64,000 bases of DNA from Micrococcaceae bacterium RIT 802 (GTDB lineage Bacteria > Actinomycetota > Actinomycetes > Actinomycetales > Micrococcaceae): contig JAFEMX010000001.1 of NCBI GenBank assembly GCA_016892645.1, positions 434,001 through 498,000 of the forward strand, in the 5' to 3' direction. Position 1 is the stretch's first letter. Every line of letters starts with the position of its first letter. Under the pieces are notes generated by a model. It had not been told where the DNA came from and ran no database searches. It was given only the letters and a program-made list of their open reading frames with translations. Made by a program: the position numbers and the translations under genes. Below, one piece after another: positions 1 through 9,526 of this stretch.

Positions 1-344
1 CAATTGCGTCCGGTCAGCCGATTCGCCTGGGCGACCAAGGGCGCCCCATCCAAGAGAATGAGCCAATCCATGCGCATCGTTTCCATAATCGCCCCATCAA
101 CCCCATCGGTGGCTTGGACGGTCGGCCGCATGGAGTCCCCGAGGGTCTGGTGCCACCGGCCCCCTCGACCGAACTGGGCGATGTGGTCGAGATTAGCCGA
201 GACGACGGACAAGGGGACCGCCCCTCCACCATCCACCCTGGAGATAGTCTGCGTGTGGCCGATGATGCGCTCGACGGCACCATCTTCGTCGACGAGATCG
301 ACGACGACGTCTGCGAGATTGACTCGTTGGTATTCGGGGGTCAT
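1..344 (-). CDS. WecG/TagA/CpsF-family glycosyltransferase, N-terminal part (runs off left edge)
   Basis: The minus strand reads without a stop from an ATG at 344 to the edge (114 codons seen). Recognisable stretches are PLSVVSANLDHIAQFG and LILLDGAPLVAQANRLTGR, which match the N-terminal part of WecB/TagA/CpsF (GT26) proteins; the family transfers N-acetylmannosaminyl or related residues to lipid-linked sugars at the cytoplasmic face of the membrane. An AAGGAA ribosome site lies 6 nt before the ATG. It lies downstream of the acetyltransferase at 440-1033 on the same strand with about 95 nt between, so the two may be co-transcribed in a surface-glycan cluster. The C-terminal catalytic part is not in the window, so substrate cannot be judged. 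Confidence 0.75.
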   Translation of the reverse strand, partial: MTPEYQRVNLADVVVDLVDEDGAVERIIGHTQTISRVDGGGAVPLSVVSANLDHIAQFGRGGRWHQTLGDSMRPTVQATDGVDGAIMETMRMDWLILLDGAPLVAQANRLTGRN

Positions 345-439
345 GTCCAATTCCTTTTTCGGAACAAATGGCGGGCGCGTCTGATGTGGTTAGAAGATGG
401 GTGGCACCTCTGTGCCGGACTCCTCTGGAAATGGGCCCG

Positions 440-1033
440 CTAGACCGGTTCCAAGTCTTCGCCTGATTCGACGTAACGGCGGCCCGTCGCCGGACATGTC
501 CAGGTCCCATCGCCGTCTGATCGCAGAGGGTGCCCCGCTTCTCCGACCCAGCCTCGGCGTCGCGCTGGCACCCCGGCCACCACCGCATATGGCGGTACAT
601 CCCGGGTGACCACTGCCCCGGCGGCAACCGTTGCCCAGGCGCCGATTTTCACGGGTGCGATGCACACAGCCCGTGCACCGATAGAGGCTCCGTCGTCAAT
701 GACCACGCCGACCTGTTCCCAATCCTCATTGTTCTTCAAGGTGCCGTCGACGTTGATGGCCCGAGGAAATTGGTCATTGGTCAGGACGGCGGCAGGACCG
801 ACGAACACGCCATTTCCGAGTCGGGCCGGCTCGTACACGAGGGCGTAATTTTGGATCTTGCAGTTGGCCCCGAGCTCCACGTCCGGTCCAATGTAGGCTC
901 CGCGGCCGATGTTGCATCCTGCGCCGACGACCGCGCCCTCGCGGATTTGCGCCAAGTGCCAAATGTGCGCCCCGTCGCCCACGACAGCATTCGTGGCCAC
1001 ATCAGCACTGGCCTCACTAAGGTAGTTCACCAT
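440..1033 (-). CDS. Sugar N-acetyltransferase, left-handed beta-helix (WbpD/WlbB-like)
   Basis: 197 residues. The middle is a run of hexapeptide repeats (such as VVGAGCNIGRGAYIGPDV and IGARAVCIAPVKIGAWATV), the signature of trimeric left-handed beta-helix acyltransferases. The NDQFPRAINVDG insertion and the C-terminal AVVAGVPARRRGWVG segment resemble WbpD/WlbB enzymes, which acetylate the 3-amino group of UDP-2-acetamido-3-amino-hexuronate for surface polysaccharides. The ATG at 1033 is chosen because a GGGGGG ribosome site lies 3 nt upstream; an in-frame TTG at 1054 is less likely. A C-terminal tail after the helix (PLRSDGDGTWTCPATGRRY) looks like a small degenerate appendix. The exact nucleotide-sugar substrate is inference. 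Confidence 0.82.
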   Translation of the reverse strand: MVNYLSEASADVATNAVVGDGAHIWHLAQIREGAVVGAGCNIGRGAYIGPDVELGANCKIQNYALVYEPARLGNGVFVGPAAVLTNDQFPRAINVDGTLKNNEDWEQVGVVIDDGASIGARAVCIAPVKIGAWATVAAGAVVTRDVPPYAVVAGVPARRRGWVGEAGHPLRSDGDGTWTCPATGRRYVESGEDLEPV

Positions 1034-1316
1034 CGTCCCCCCAAATATTGGCAAAAGGCGTCACGTTGACGGTTTCCGTATGTGCCCGGCCGCCCAATTT
1101 GCAATGCCCTTGTGCCGCCGAGACTAGGGGAAGTTGCCATGTGTCTCAACGAGGAACGAGTGAAGCGCGTGATAAACGAGTGTCCCTAGATGGGGGAGCG
1201 TCTGGTGCAAGTGCCGCGGCGCGTGGAGACCACCCTTTTGGCATGAAATACCGCGCCATATGCTTGGTCTAGCACAACCGCTTCGGAGGTTGCGTGCCAA
1301 ATCCCCGGGGGAGCAA
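1034..1316. promoter_or_regulatory. Divergent intergenic region with repeated AACGAG hexamers
   Basis: This 283-bp gap separates the minus-strand acetyltransferase from the plus-strand 1317 operon and must hold both promoters. Three AACGAG hexamers lie at 1148, 1155 and 1175; the last two continue to AACGAGT, which is also the core of the 24-bp repeat at 9489 and 11787. I find no convincing -35/-10 pair on either strand and no gene. Confidence 0.35.
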
Positions 1317-2084
1317 ATGAAGTCGAAATACTTGGTGGCGGCAGTCGTGGCCGTTGCACTGGTGCTGACCGGAATCGCGTGGTCATTGGATTCCGGGCTC
1401 CTGGGCCGCCCAACCGCCGACGGGGACCGATCCATTTCGCCGAGTGGTGGAAGTGCTTCATCGGTGAGCGACCCAAGCGTCTTGCCCGACGGCAGCGGAA
1501 AAGCAGAAGCTCGACTGCCAGCGAAAACGGAGCCTGCCCGGTCGAGCGCAGCGGGGAGTGGGCCGAAAGCTTCATCGCCGGCCGTTGCGGACGATCGAGC
1601 GGCCAAGGCCAGCCGCCCCTCCTGGAATCCGCAACCTGCGGCATCAGAGACTGCTGGCCTGGAGATGCCGACCGCCACACCAGGAACGCACAAGGCGCTG
1701 CCCAAATCCAAGGTGAAAAAGCCGACTCTTTCCGCCGCCCCCAAGAACGGCGTGGCCAAGGGAAAACTGACCTCGAGCTTCCCCAAGAAGGCAGTGCCCG
1801 TGCCTCCCCATCTCAAGATAACGTCGTCATCCGTGGCCGCCCAAGGCACCCGGGTACTCGTCGGCGTCGATGGGCGGTCGAAATCATCCTCCGCCTCGAT
1901 CTTGGCATTCTTCAACCGCGACTTCGCGGCCAGGGGCTGGACCGTAACACGTTCCACCCCCGCTGATCTCACGACCACCCTCCGGGGCACCTACGGACAA
2001 GACGCCGTCGTGGCGACTGTTCGGCAGTTGCCCACCGGGCAAACTGCCCTCACGGTCGCAGGCACCTTCAAGGTGGGGGACTAG
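1317..2084 (+). CDS. Membrane-anchored Ser/Ala/Pro-rich hypothetical protein
   Basis: 255 residues, no recognised family. Residues about 5-24 (YLVAAVVAVALVLTGIAWSL) form one hydrophobic helix suitable as a signal anchor. Residues about 30-165 are rich in Ser, Ala, Pro and Lys, low complexity and probably unstructured. The last 90 residues (from about PVPPHLKITSSS) look folded, with an alpha/beta pattern around ILAFFNRDFAARGW. The ATG at 1317 has a GGGGGAG ribosome site 4 nt upstream; the longer reading from 1260 lacks one. It is the first gene of an apparent operon: the MFS gene starts 2 nt after its stop. Location at or outside the membrane is inferred from the single N-terminal helix. Confidence 0.7.
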   Translation: MKSKYLVAAVVAVALVLTGIAWSLDSGLLGRPTADGDRSISPSGGSASSVSDPSVLPDGSGKAEARLPAKTEPARSSAAGSGPKASSPAVADDRAAKASRPSWNPQPAASETAGLEMPTATPGTHKALPKSKVKKPTLSAAPKNGVAKGKLTSSFPKKAVPVPPHLKITSSSVAAQGTRVLVGVDGRSKSSSASILAFFNRDFAARGWTVTRSTPADLTTTLRGTYGQDAVVATVRQLPTGQTALTVAGTFKVGD

Positions 2085-2086
2085 GC

Positions 2087-3388
2087 GTGTACCTCAGCTT
2101 GTCCGACTGGACAGCGCGGCGTCAGGCTGCAGGAGCCCATCCCGCGGCGACCGTAGCCTTCAAGGCTTCTCCAACGGTTATCGCTCTCGGCATCGTCAGC
2201 ATGCTGACCGACATATCATCGGAGTCAGTCGCCGCCATTCTTCCCCTGTACATCACCGGCGCCCTCGGCCTGTCCATGGTGGCCTATGGCTTCCTTGACG
2301 GGCTGAACCAGGGGACGAGCGCCATCGTGCGCATAGCGGCTGGCTATACGGCGGATCGTACGAACCGGCCCAAGCCGGTCGCCGTGGTCGGCTACGGGCT
2401 CTCCATGGTCGCCCGGATTGGCCTGCTATTCGCGCAGGGCTTCGCTGGTATCACGGCCATCATCGGTGCCGACCGCATCGGCAAGGGCATTCGGACCGCT
2501 CCACGCGACGCCATGATCCAGTCCTCATCCCAACCGGAACATTTGGCGCGTTCGTTCGGGATACACCGCATGCTGGACACAATCGGCGCAACCATCGGGC
2601 CGTTCCTGGCTTTCGTTGTCCTGTTGCTCGTCCCCGACGGCTACCGGGTCGTTTTCGTGGTATCTCTGGCAGCAGCAATTCTGGGTGTAGCCGTATTGGG
2701 ACTCATCGTCCCCAACCTTCGACTGCGCCGTCCCGTCGCCGAAACGGCAGGAGCGCCGTCGGAATCGAAAATCGGCCTGCCTGCCCGGCCCTCGGTGCGG
2801 TTCCGTGACGTCGTCAAGGGGAGACTACGCTACGTCCTGTTCGCTGCAGGTCTCCTAGGCCTCGTGACAGTCGGCGATGGGTTCGTGTACCTCGCGCTCA
2901 TGGACCACGGACACCTCCAGACCTATTGGTTCCCTCTGCTGTTCGTCGGTTCAAATGCGGTCTTCCTGGCCCTGGCCATACCTCTGGGACGGCTCGCCGA
3001 CCGGACGTCACGTGCCGGAGTTTTTATCGTCGGACACTTGGCATTGGCTGCATCCTACCTATGTGCAGGCCTGGATGGTTCGATCCCCATCGTGCTGCTG
3101 TGCCTGGTGTTGCTGGGGGCCTTCTACGCAGCGACAGACGGAGTACTTGCTGCACTCGCCGGTCAGATCTCCCCGGAAGGAGCCACCTCGACCGGAATCG
3201 CGTCGGCCCAAACCGTGGTGGCAGTGACAAGGCTAGTTGCCTCCACCGGCTTTGGCTTCCTCTGGTTCCTGTTCGGTGCAGGGCCAGTCATGATCGGTGC
3301 GGCCGTCATGATGACACTCTTAGTTCCGGTCGCCTGGCGAGTGATCTCGAAACGAATCACCCAGCCCGTGGACAGGGCAGCACCGTGA
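2087..3388 (+). CDS. Major facilitator superfamily transporter
   Basis: 433 residues with about twelve hydrophobic segments in two halves separated by a polar loop near residues 205-240. The segment DRIGKGIRTAPRDAMI is typical of an MFS subgroup common in bacteria whose substrates are mostly unknown. The GTG at 2087 has AGGTGGGGGA just upstream, inside the end of the previous gene, implying translational coupling. Its TGA overlaps the GTG of the next gene (GTGA at 3385-3388). In a polysaccharide/surface region it may export a small molecule or a precursor, but the sequence does not identify the substrate. Confidence 0.85.
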   Translation: MYLSLSDWTARRQAAGAHPAATVAFKASPTVIALGIVSMLTDISSESVAAILPLYITGALGLSMVAYGFLDGLNQGTSAIVRIAAGYTADRTNRPKPVAVVGYGLSMVARIGLLFAQGFAGITAIIGADRIGKGIRTAPRDAMIQSSSQPEHLARSFGIHRMLDTIGATIGPFLAFVVLLLVPDGYRVVFVVSLAAAILGVAVLGLIVPNLRLRRPVAETAGAPSESKIGLPARPSVRFRDVVKGRLRYVLFAAGLLGLVTVGDGFVYLALMDHGHLQTYWFPLLFVGSNAVFLALAIPLGRLADRTSRAGVFIVGHLALAASYLCAGLDGSIPIVLLCLVLLGAFYAATDGVLAALAGQISPEGATSTGIASAQTVVAVTRLVASTGFGFLWFLFGAGPVMIGAAVMMTLLVPVAWRVISKRITQPVDRAAP

Positions 3389-4407
3389 CGGGTCAGACGC
3401 AGTGGTCCACACGTCGTGTGCGATGGATTGCACTGGTGGCTGTCGCCGCCATTGCGCTGGCTGGTTCGGTGATCTATGCCCTGCAGGCCTACCAGCGATA
3501 TCAGGACCGGAGCTCGGGTGTTTCCGCGGCGTCCGTGACGGAACAATTGCCCAGTGGCAGCCGGATCGTTTTCCGGAACACCGCGTCCGGCGAGGGGTAC
3601 GGGAAGATTGCAGCCGTTCCTCTGGACGACCCCCATGGTCCACGAGGCCTGGGCGACGTGGCCTGCGATCGTGTGTATGCCGCCGAAGGCCTGGTCTCGT
3701 GCATGCGCATCATCAGGGGCATACCGACAACCTTCGAAACCCAGATTCTTGATTCGGCGGGTCGCCAGATCCAGGCCTGGTCATTGCCGGGAATCCCCAG
3801 TCGCACACGCATATCCAACGACGGACTCGTGGCAACGACGGCTTTCGTCACGGGACATTCCTACGCAACGAATTCATTCTCGACGGAGACCACTATCCGC
3901 GGCACGGATGGACGAGACTATGGGAATCTGGAGAATTTTCGCATGCTCATCAACGGATCGGAATTGACTGCCATCGATCGCAACGTGTGGGGCGTGACGT
4001 TTGCCTCCGATGATGCGTTTTTTGCGACGGTGGCTTCCGGCGGGAAGACCTGGCTGGTGTCAGGCAGCCTGCAGGATAAGACACTGACGTCAGTGGTGGA
4101 GAATGCCGAATGCCCATCGATTTCGCCTGACGGTACCCGCGTCGCCTTTAAGAAGCGGCGAGCTGGGGTGGGTGCCGTTCATTGGGATATCGCGGTACTT
4201 GACTTGGCCGCGGGGGATGAAACCCGAATACCTCTTGAACGAAGCGTGGACGACCAGATCGAGTGGCTGGACAATGACACGATGCTGTTCGGGGAGCCAC
4301 GGGAAGGAGCAGTTGGCGACAGCGACATTCTCTCCCTCAGGCCAGTGGCAAACGCGAAGCCACAGCTCTTCATAGAACACGCATGGTCTCCATCTGTCGA
4401 GCGCTGA
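3385..4407 (+). CDS. Membrane-anchored TolB-like beta-propeller protein
   Basis: 340 residues from a GTG that overlaps the MFS stop by 4 nt, so the three genes from 1317 look translationally coupled. Residues about 9-29 (VRWIALVAVAAIALAGSVIYAL) are a single membrane helix after a short Arg-containing N-terminus. The remainder resembles a TolB/WD40-like propeller: repeated blades with phrases such as CPSISPDGTRVAFKKRR and IEWLDNDTMLF. Such domains bind proteins or glycans at the outer face of the membrane; no catalytic signature is visible. Specific function is unknown. A longer in-frame reading from 2926 is a shadow of the MFS gene. Confidence 0.75.
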   Translation: MTGQTQWSTRRVRWIALVAVAAIALAGSVIYALQAYQRYQDRSSGVSAASVTEQLPSGSRIVFRNTASGEGYGKIAAVPLDDPHGPRGLGDVACDRVYAAEGLVSCMRIIRGIPTTFETQILDSAGRQIQAWSLPGIPSRTRISNDGLVATTAFVTGHSYATNSFSTETTIRGTDGRDYGNLENFRMLINGSELTAIDRNVWGVTFASDDAFFATVASGGKTWLVSGSLQDKTLTSVVENAECPSISPDGTRVAFKKRRAGVGAVHWDIAVLDLAAGDETRIPLERSVDDQIEWLDNDTMLFGEPREGAVGDSDILSLRPVANAKPQLFIEHAWSPSVER

Positions 4408-4747
4408 CCTCACTGAGGAGTTGCGACGATGGCCCGGTGACGCTTCCCGACCGAGGGATTCATGGTGATCGACGGCAACGACGATCGAGATAACGCATGA
4501 TGTTGAATCGCCTGGCGACCACGTGCCATCGGCTTCGCGAGGAACTGGCGACGCACGGGCCGCCGGCCGCCATCCAGATGTTGAGCCGCGATGCTCGTCC
4601 ACTCGCGTGTCGCCTCGGCGGACCACACGGGTCGGTCGGCTGGGGGCGGCCCGGGCTCCCGGCAGCAGCTCGTACGATCCATGCGCGTCGCGGTGAGGGA
4701 TCGGGTTGCAGATCTGCCAGGGATGGTTCCCCAGGGGATCCGGGCAA
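4408..4747. other. Convergent 340-bp intergenic gap, no gene recognised
   Basis: It lies between the ends of two convergent genes. Short open frames exist on both strands but none has a ribosome site with family-like sequence. Small inverted repeats are present (CCTCACTGAGG near 4409 and TCCCCAGGGGA near 4728) without a T-run, so neither is a convincing intrinsic terminator. A decayed gene cannot be ruled out. Confidence 0.4.
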
Positions 4748-7700
4748 CTAGCCAGTTTCGTCAGGGGTGAAGGCCAAATCGACGAAGTAATTTGTCGATT
4801 TCCAGGTGGAAGTGGGAACCGTACCTCCCGCTGTACCATAGCGATATCGTCCGTTCGTCGACGTGGCGGCGACTGGTCCGATCGCCACGGATCCGAAATC
4901 GGTCGATTCGGCCCAGGTATAACTGCCGTGCGGGGCGTAGTAGCTAACCGTATAGGTTCCCGGGCCAAGGGGGACCGGATCGTCGAACAACGCGCCTTGC
5001 CAACCAGAAGCGGATTCTGATGTGAAGTCGGCCGTCGCCAGGACTTCCCCGCTGCTGGAGTAGATGTAGCCACGATGCGTCCCGGTGTTCTGTGGTGACT
5101 TGTCGAAGGCAATGCCGTACGCGGTGATTGGTTGGCTCACCTCGAGCTGGAGACCCAGCTCAACGGCGTCCGTCTCCCCTGAATAGGAGGAGTCCTTCGG
5201 AGCCCCTCCGGTGTGATCGAACAACCACGACACTCCGTCGGGGAAGCTGACGGCCGCACTAGGGGTTGGCGTGGGCGCAGCGCTAGCGGACGTCGAAACG
5301 GACGGAGCCGGCGAGGTCGGAGATTCTGTCGGAGTTGGAGATGATGTTGCAGTCGGCCCTCCGGAAGGCGAAGCAGCGGGGCTCGTCGGCTGCTCGGACG
5401 CCGAAGTGGGGATCGAATACAACAAGTCGGCAAAGTAGTTCGAGTTGTTCCAGGTCCCCGTGGGAAGGCCTCCCTCGGGGCCGTAGACGAAGCGGCCATT
5501 GGACGACTCAAGACTCAACGGGCCCGAAACGTGCCCCGAGGCGAAATCGCCGCCGGTGAACACATACCCGCCGCTTGGTGCGAAGTACGAGACCGCGAAG
5601 GTGCTGCCGGCTTCAATGGTGACCGGTTGGCTCAGGAATGCTGTCTGCCATCCGGTCGTTGTACCGGTCCCGAAAGTGACCGTGGCCAGGCGCTCCCCGT
5701 TGGACCCCCAGATCGTCCCGGTGTGCTTTCCTGTCCCCAGCGGTCCCCGGTAGTAGCGGATGGCGTGAATCTCGACTGTCTTGGAGGTGGACAACTGCAG
5801 CCCCAGTTCGACTGGTGCGTTGTCTTGAGGATCGGTCTGCGCGGGGGTGGTCTCTTCGCCCAGGAATGAGCTCAGAGGCTGTCCCTGACCAGCCGTCCGG
5901 AACGTCCAGGGCGCGATCTCCGCCGGACCCGAGTCGACTCCGGAGACGTTCTGGGGGGCAACGGTATAGACGTTGCCGTCGCCGAGGGCATCCGATGGGG
6001 TGAAGGTCAGCTTTTTGCTGTCGCCGGATACTGCCGTTGTTCCGTCCACGATGCCATCCGGCCCAGACACCTTCAGAACAGCCCCGGACTTGAGAGGCTC
6101 CGAGAAGGTAGCGGAAATCGGCGCCTGCTGATCCACACCGTCGGCTCCCGCAGCGGGCTGGCGCTCTGACACGGTGACAGGGGGCGCGTCCTCGACGAAA
6201 CGGACGTCTACCAGATAGCTGGAAGTTACTTGTCCGTCGGGGAATCCGTTGCCGTAAGTGAAGGAACCAGCCGCGAAACTCGTCCGCAGGGGGCCGCTGA
6301 CTGTGTCTGTCGAGAAAGCGCCTGGAATGGCCGGATAGGTCCCGTTGCTGCGGTACGCGGCGACGTATTCGACGCCAGGCTCGATGGCGACGGGATGGTC
6401 GAATTCCGCGTACTGCCAGCCGGAGACGGAATCGTCAGGGAACTGGACTTCGGAGAGGACTTCGCCGGAGGTGGTGTAGAGCCAGCCGGTATGGGGGCCG
6501 GTCTCGCCAGGACTCCGGTAGAACTTGATTCCGGTCACGGTGCCGCCGACGCTGCTCGAGAAGCGTGTTGCGAGCGTGACAGGGGTTCCGTCCTTGATGC
6601 TGTCGATAGCGGGAACGGTAGCGTCCTGGTACAGGCCGCACGGGCACACGGATGGGTCAACCGGTGCCATGACGGTTCGGAATCCCCAAGTACCGCCTCG
6701 TTGGACGCCGTTGCCAGCTTGGTCTAGCGCCGTCAATTGAGCCGTGTATTCCGTACCCTGGGCGAGTGGGGAGCCTGGGGTAAAGGTAGCGGTTCGGGTG
6801 TCCGGATCGTACGTCGTCGTTCCGGGAACCGTTTCGCCGTCGGCGTCGCTGAGTTTGATCCTGACGCTGGAAGCGGTCACCGGCTTCGACAGCACAGCGC
6901 TGATGGGAGTGGTCACCGGGACGCTGTGGGCGGTGTCCGACGGAGTCGGCTTGGCCGCCGAGAGCGGTATTGCATCCGAAGTCTCGAAAATGGCGTCGAC
7001 ATAGTAATTGGAACGTAGATAGGAGCTCTGCGGGAAACCGCCACCACTCCAGTACAAGCCCGATTCCGGGGCGTCGAAGCCACCGCCAACATGGAGGGGA
7101 GGGGCATTCACGCCACGGTAGGCGAAGTATTCAAGATCCGCGGAGTAGTGCCCATTAGGGGCGAAGTAGGAGACTACGTACTCCGTGCCGGCGGTCGCCT
7201 CGACTGGCTGGTCGAACGTCGCGCTCTGCCAACCTTCCGTCGACTCCTGGGTGAAGGTCACGGTCGCCAGCCGTTGGCCGTCGACCGACCAGAGTGTCCC
7301 AGTGTGGGTTCCCGTGTTGGCCTTGCTCTTGTAGAACCTCACGCCTGTGATATAGCCATCCGCCGTGGCGTTGAAGCGCAATCCCAATTCGACGGCAGAT
7401 CCGTCACCCGAATCGATCTGGCCGGGCACGGCCGAACCGAGTGCGCTGTACGGACCCTTGACGTTGATGGGGACCACGGTCCCCGTGCTGGAGTAGTTTC
7501 CGGAATCGTCGATGCCCCGAACGAGAAGTGAAGCATCACCGGAACCGTGTTGGATGATGCTGAAGTTCCATGTCGTGGTGCCTGCCGCCGGTTTCCAACT
7601 GGCACCGCCATCGGTGGAATATTCAACGCCAGCGACTTGCCCGGCCGCGTCGCGAGCCGTCCCCCTAATGGTAATAGTGTCGCCATTGGCGACTGTTCCT

Positions 7701-9370
7701 GATGGGGAGGAAGTGATGGCTACGGTGGGCGCAGTCTTGTCCGTGGAGGCCTGTGCTGCGACGAGTCCGTCCATGAGCGTCGAGGGCTGGGCTCCCATGT
7801 CGGCAAGGAGGTTTACCTCGGCTTGTTGCATCCGGGGATCTGCTGGCGCTCCGTCGCCGTCGTGCCATTCGTCCAAGCCCCAGGTCCACTGGACGCTGCC
7901 AGCAGAGAACACGAGTGCCCCGCTGGCGGCCTTGTACAAGGTGACGTGGTGCGTCGTAGTGCCTGCGGCCACTACATTGCCGAAGTCCTGCAAATACTCG
8001 GGTACGTCGCCGGTGGTCGTCGACAAATTGACCAGCCCCGGCGGTCGGAAGCCGTTTTCGAGCGGTTCATCGGATTCATATCCGACAGTATGAGGGGCGA
8101 GAGCTACTTTTTGACCGGAAGCAAGATCGTCCAGTGGAGTATGCTGCCACAATCGCATTTTGCCTTCCCGATCGTTAACGGTCACGGGAAGGTCCCCATT
8201 ATTCACGACGTAGGCGGTGCCAGTGAGTCCGTTTTCGGGAAGGCCGGCCCCATTGTCCGGGGAGGCGAATCGTGGGTCACGCCAAGTGCCCGTCCATTCA
8301 TCCTCGGGATCGATCTTGGCGTTCGACCATGTTTCCTTGTAGCTGACCAGCGTGCGGTAGTCGTTGCCACCGGTGGAGGACGGCTCGTAGCGGGTGTGCC
8401 AATAGACCTCGTTGCCGGAAAGAAATTGCAAGTTCACGCCGGAATCACGCGCGGCTTCCACGTTCTTGCGCTGGTTGCCGGACCAGTACTCGTCATGTCC
8501 GACCGAGAGGAACGTCTTGTGGTTGGTCAGGAGAGAGCCATATCGGTCCGTATCGACGCCGGAAAAGTAGCTGACGTCGTACCCATTGCGTTCGAGGAAC
8601 CGGACCATCGGGTATTCCGCGCCGAAGTAGAAGTCGCGGGCTTCAATGCCGGCCCTAGTGGCGAAGGGGCGGTTGTAGCTGATTTTGTATGCGCGTCCAT
8701 TGGCCGCACCAGAATAGAAGTCGGAACCACCGTAGGTGTTATAGGCGTGCCATGTAGGGTCCGAGGTCTGGAACAAGACGTCGGAGTGGCTCGACTCATC
8801 GCGGACGATGAAGGTGATGTGGCTGTCGTCTCCATTGTCCTTGCGGGTGAGCTTGGCGATGTAGACACCGGATACGGCGTCGTCGGGTACATTCCATGAG
8901 GCGGACACCGCCCACGTCCCGCAGTCGGTCAGTTCGGTCGACACGTCCTGGAGGCATTCGGGCTGCTTTTGCGGCAGGGCGGCGCTTGGTGTCACCGAGG
9001 CAATCTTGCGTGCGCCGAGGCCTTGGTACCAGCCGGTCCGGTAGATGTCGATGGAGTACGCCGAGGCGTCCGTGTCGATCTTGAAGTCGATCTTTCCGCC
9101 CACGTCGACGCTGATGTCTGTGGCGTAACCCTGAATCGACTCATCGCCGGCTCCGATGACCTCCCATTCCTGCCAAGGAGATCCCGGCTTGGAGTTTTCG
9201 CAGACGATGGGGTTCTCATCGGGTCCGCACGGGGTCGCGGCCGCAGACCCGGGCACGACCACTACCGGGATGACGAGCGTTGCGACGGCCATCAGGATTA
9301 TCCCGAGGCGGTGATGCCACCGAGGGGGCGTGCTGTGACGTTTGCTGGTGAAATCCTTCGTGGAAGACAC
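4748..9370 (-). CDS. Secreted dimethylformamidase-like protein with four DUF4082 modules
   Basis: 1540 residues. A signal peptide (Arg/His-rich start, hydrophobic residues about 22-43, then AAATPC) predicts export. Residues about 50-540 resemble the large-subunit-like domain of N,N-dimethylformamidase (N-terminal Ig-like part; then DPTWHAYNTYGGSDFY, FLSVGHDEYWS and FLSGNEVYWHTR). An Ig-like segment follows (about 550-645). Then come four DUF4082 modules (around 650-810, 925-1080, 1180-1330, 1385-1540), recognisable by paired 'TGTHTGTLWS...GW' and 'Y.VSYFAP.G.Y' phrases, with two Big_5-like domains between and a Ser/Thr/Pro linker (about 1335-1385). DUF4082 modules are often attached to secreted, possibly glycan-associated proteins. 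Whether the first domain is an amidase here is not shown. The operon partner at 9527 ends 156 nt upstream. Confidence 0.85.
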   Translation of the reverse strand: MSSTKDFTSKRHSTPPRWHHRLGIILMAVATLVIPVVVVPGSAAATPCGPDENPIVCENSKPGSPWQEWEVIGAGDESIQGYATDISVDVGGKIDFKIDTDASAYSIDIYRTGWYQGLGARKIASVTPSAALPQKQPECLQDVSTELTDCGTWAVSASWNVPDDAVSGVYIAKLTRKDNGDDSHITFIVRDESSHSDVLFQTSDPTWHAYNTYGGSDFYSGAANGRAYKISYNRPFATRAGIEARDFYFGAEYPMVRFLERNGYDVSYFSGVDTDRYGSLLTNHKTFLSVGHDEYWSGNQRKNVEAARDSGVNLQFLSGNEVYWHTRYEPSSTGGNDYRTLVSYKETWSNAKIDPEDEWTGTWRDPRFASPDNGAGLPENGLTGTAYVVNNGDLPVTVNDREGKMRLWQHTPLDDLASGQKVALAPHTVGYESDEPLENGFRPPGLVNLSTTTGDVPEYLQDFGNVVAAGTTTHHVTLYKAASGALVFSAGSVQWTWGLDEWHDGDGAPADPRMQQAEVNLLADMGAQPSTLMDGLVAAQASTDKTAPTVAITSSPSGTVANGDTITIRGTARDAAGQVAGVEYSTDGGASWKPAAGTTTWNFSIIQHGSGDASLLVRGIDDSGNYSSTGTVVPINVKGPYSALGSAVPGQIDSGDGSAVELGLRFNATADGYITGVRFYKSKANTGTHTGTLWSVDGQRLATVTFTQESTEGWQSATFDQPVEATAGTEYVVSYFAPNGHYSADLEYFAYRGVNAPPLHVGGGFDAPESGLYWSGGGFPQSSYLRSNYYVDAIFETSDAIPLSAAKPTPSDTAHSVPVTTPISAVLSKPVTASSVRIKLSDADGETVPGTTTYDPDTRTATFTPGSPLAQGTEYTAQLTALDQAGNGVQRGGTWGFRTVMAPVDPSVCPCGLYQDATVPAIDSIKDGTPVTLATRFSSSVGGTVTGIKFYRSPGETGPHTGWLYTTSGEVLSEVQFPDDSVSGWQYAEFDHPVAIEPGVEYVAAYRSNGTYPAIPGAFSTDTVSGPLRTSFAAGSFTYGNGFPDGQVTSSYLVDVRFVEDAPPVTVSERQPAAGADGVDQQAPISATFSEPLKSGAVLKVSGPDGIVDGTTAVSGDSKKLTFTPSDALGDGNVYTVAPQNVSGVDSGPAEIAPWTFRTAGQGQPLSSFLGEETTPAQTDPQDNAPVELGLQLSTSKTVEIHAIRYYRGPLGTGKHTGTIWGSNGERLATVTFGTGTTTGWQTAFLSQPVTIEAGSTFAVSYFAPSGGYVFTGGDFASGHVSGPLSLESSNGRFVYGPEGGLPTGTWNNSNYFADLLYSIPTSASEQPTSPAASPSGGPTATSSPTPTESPTSPAPSVSTSASAAPTPTPSAAVSFPDGVSWLFDHTGGAPKDSSYSGETDAVELGLQLEVSQPITAYGIAFDKSPQNTGTHRGYIYSSSGEVLATADFTSESASGWQGALFDDPVPLGPGTYTVSYYAPHGSYTWAESTDFGSVAIGPVAATSTNGRYRYGTAGGTVPTSTWKSTNYFVDLAFTPDETG

Positions 9371-9488
9371 GTTGCCCCTCGAATTTCCTAGGCCTAAGCC
9401 GACGGCTCGCGCCGACGTGGAAAGCCCATGGCGGGTTTCCCGCTTCAGCGTATTCCGGCCGATTCTTCCGGGGTAGTTAGCAGCGCCA

Positions 9489-9512
9489 ATCCAAGCAATT
9501 AACGAGTATGAC
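9489..9512. repeat. Copy 1 of a 24-bp element upstream of the DUF4082 gene
   Basis: The 24 bases starting ATCCAAGCAATTAACGAG match 11787-11810 at 23 of 24 positions (T/C difference at the eleventh base). It lies 119-142 nt before the ATG at 9370. The second copy is 82-105 nt before the ATG at 11705, in the same orientation relative to the minus-strand genes. This suggests a shared regulator site or promoter element. Confidence 0.6.
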
Positions 9513-9526
9513 CGCGCTGCGTGCCC

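Noticed and set aside
4408-4747. Possible transposase remnant in the convergent gap
   Set aside because: Neither strand gives a recognisable DDE motif or terminal inverted repeats.
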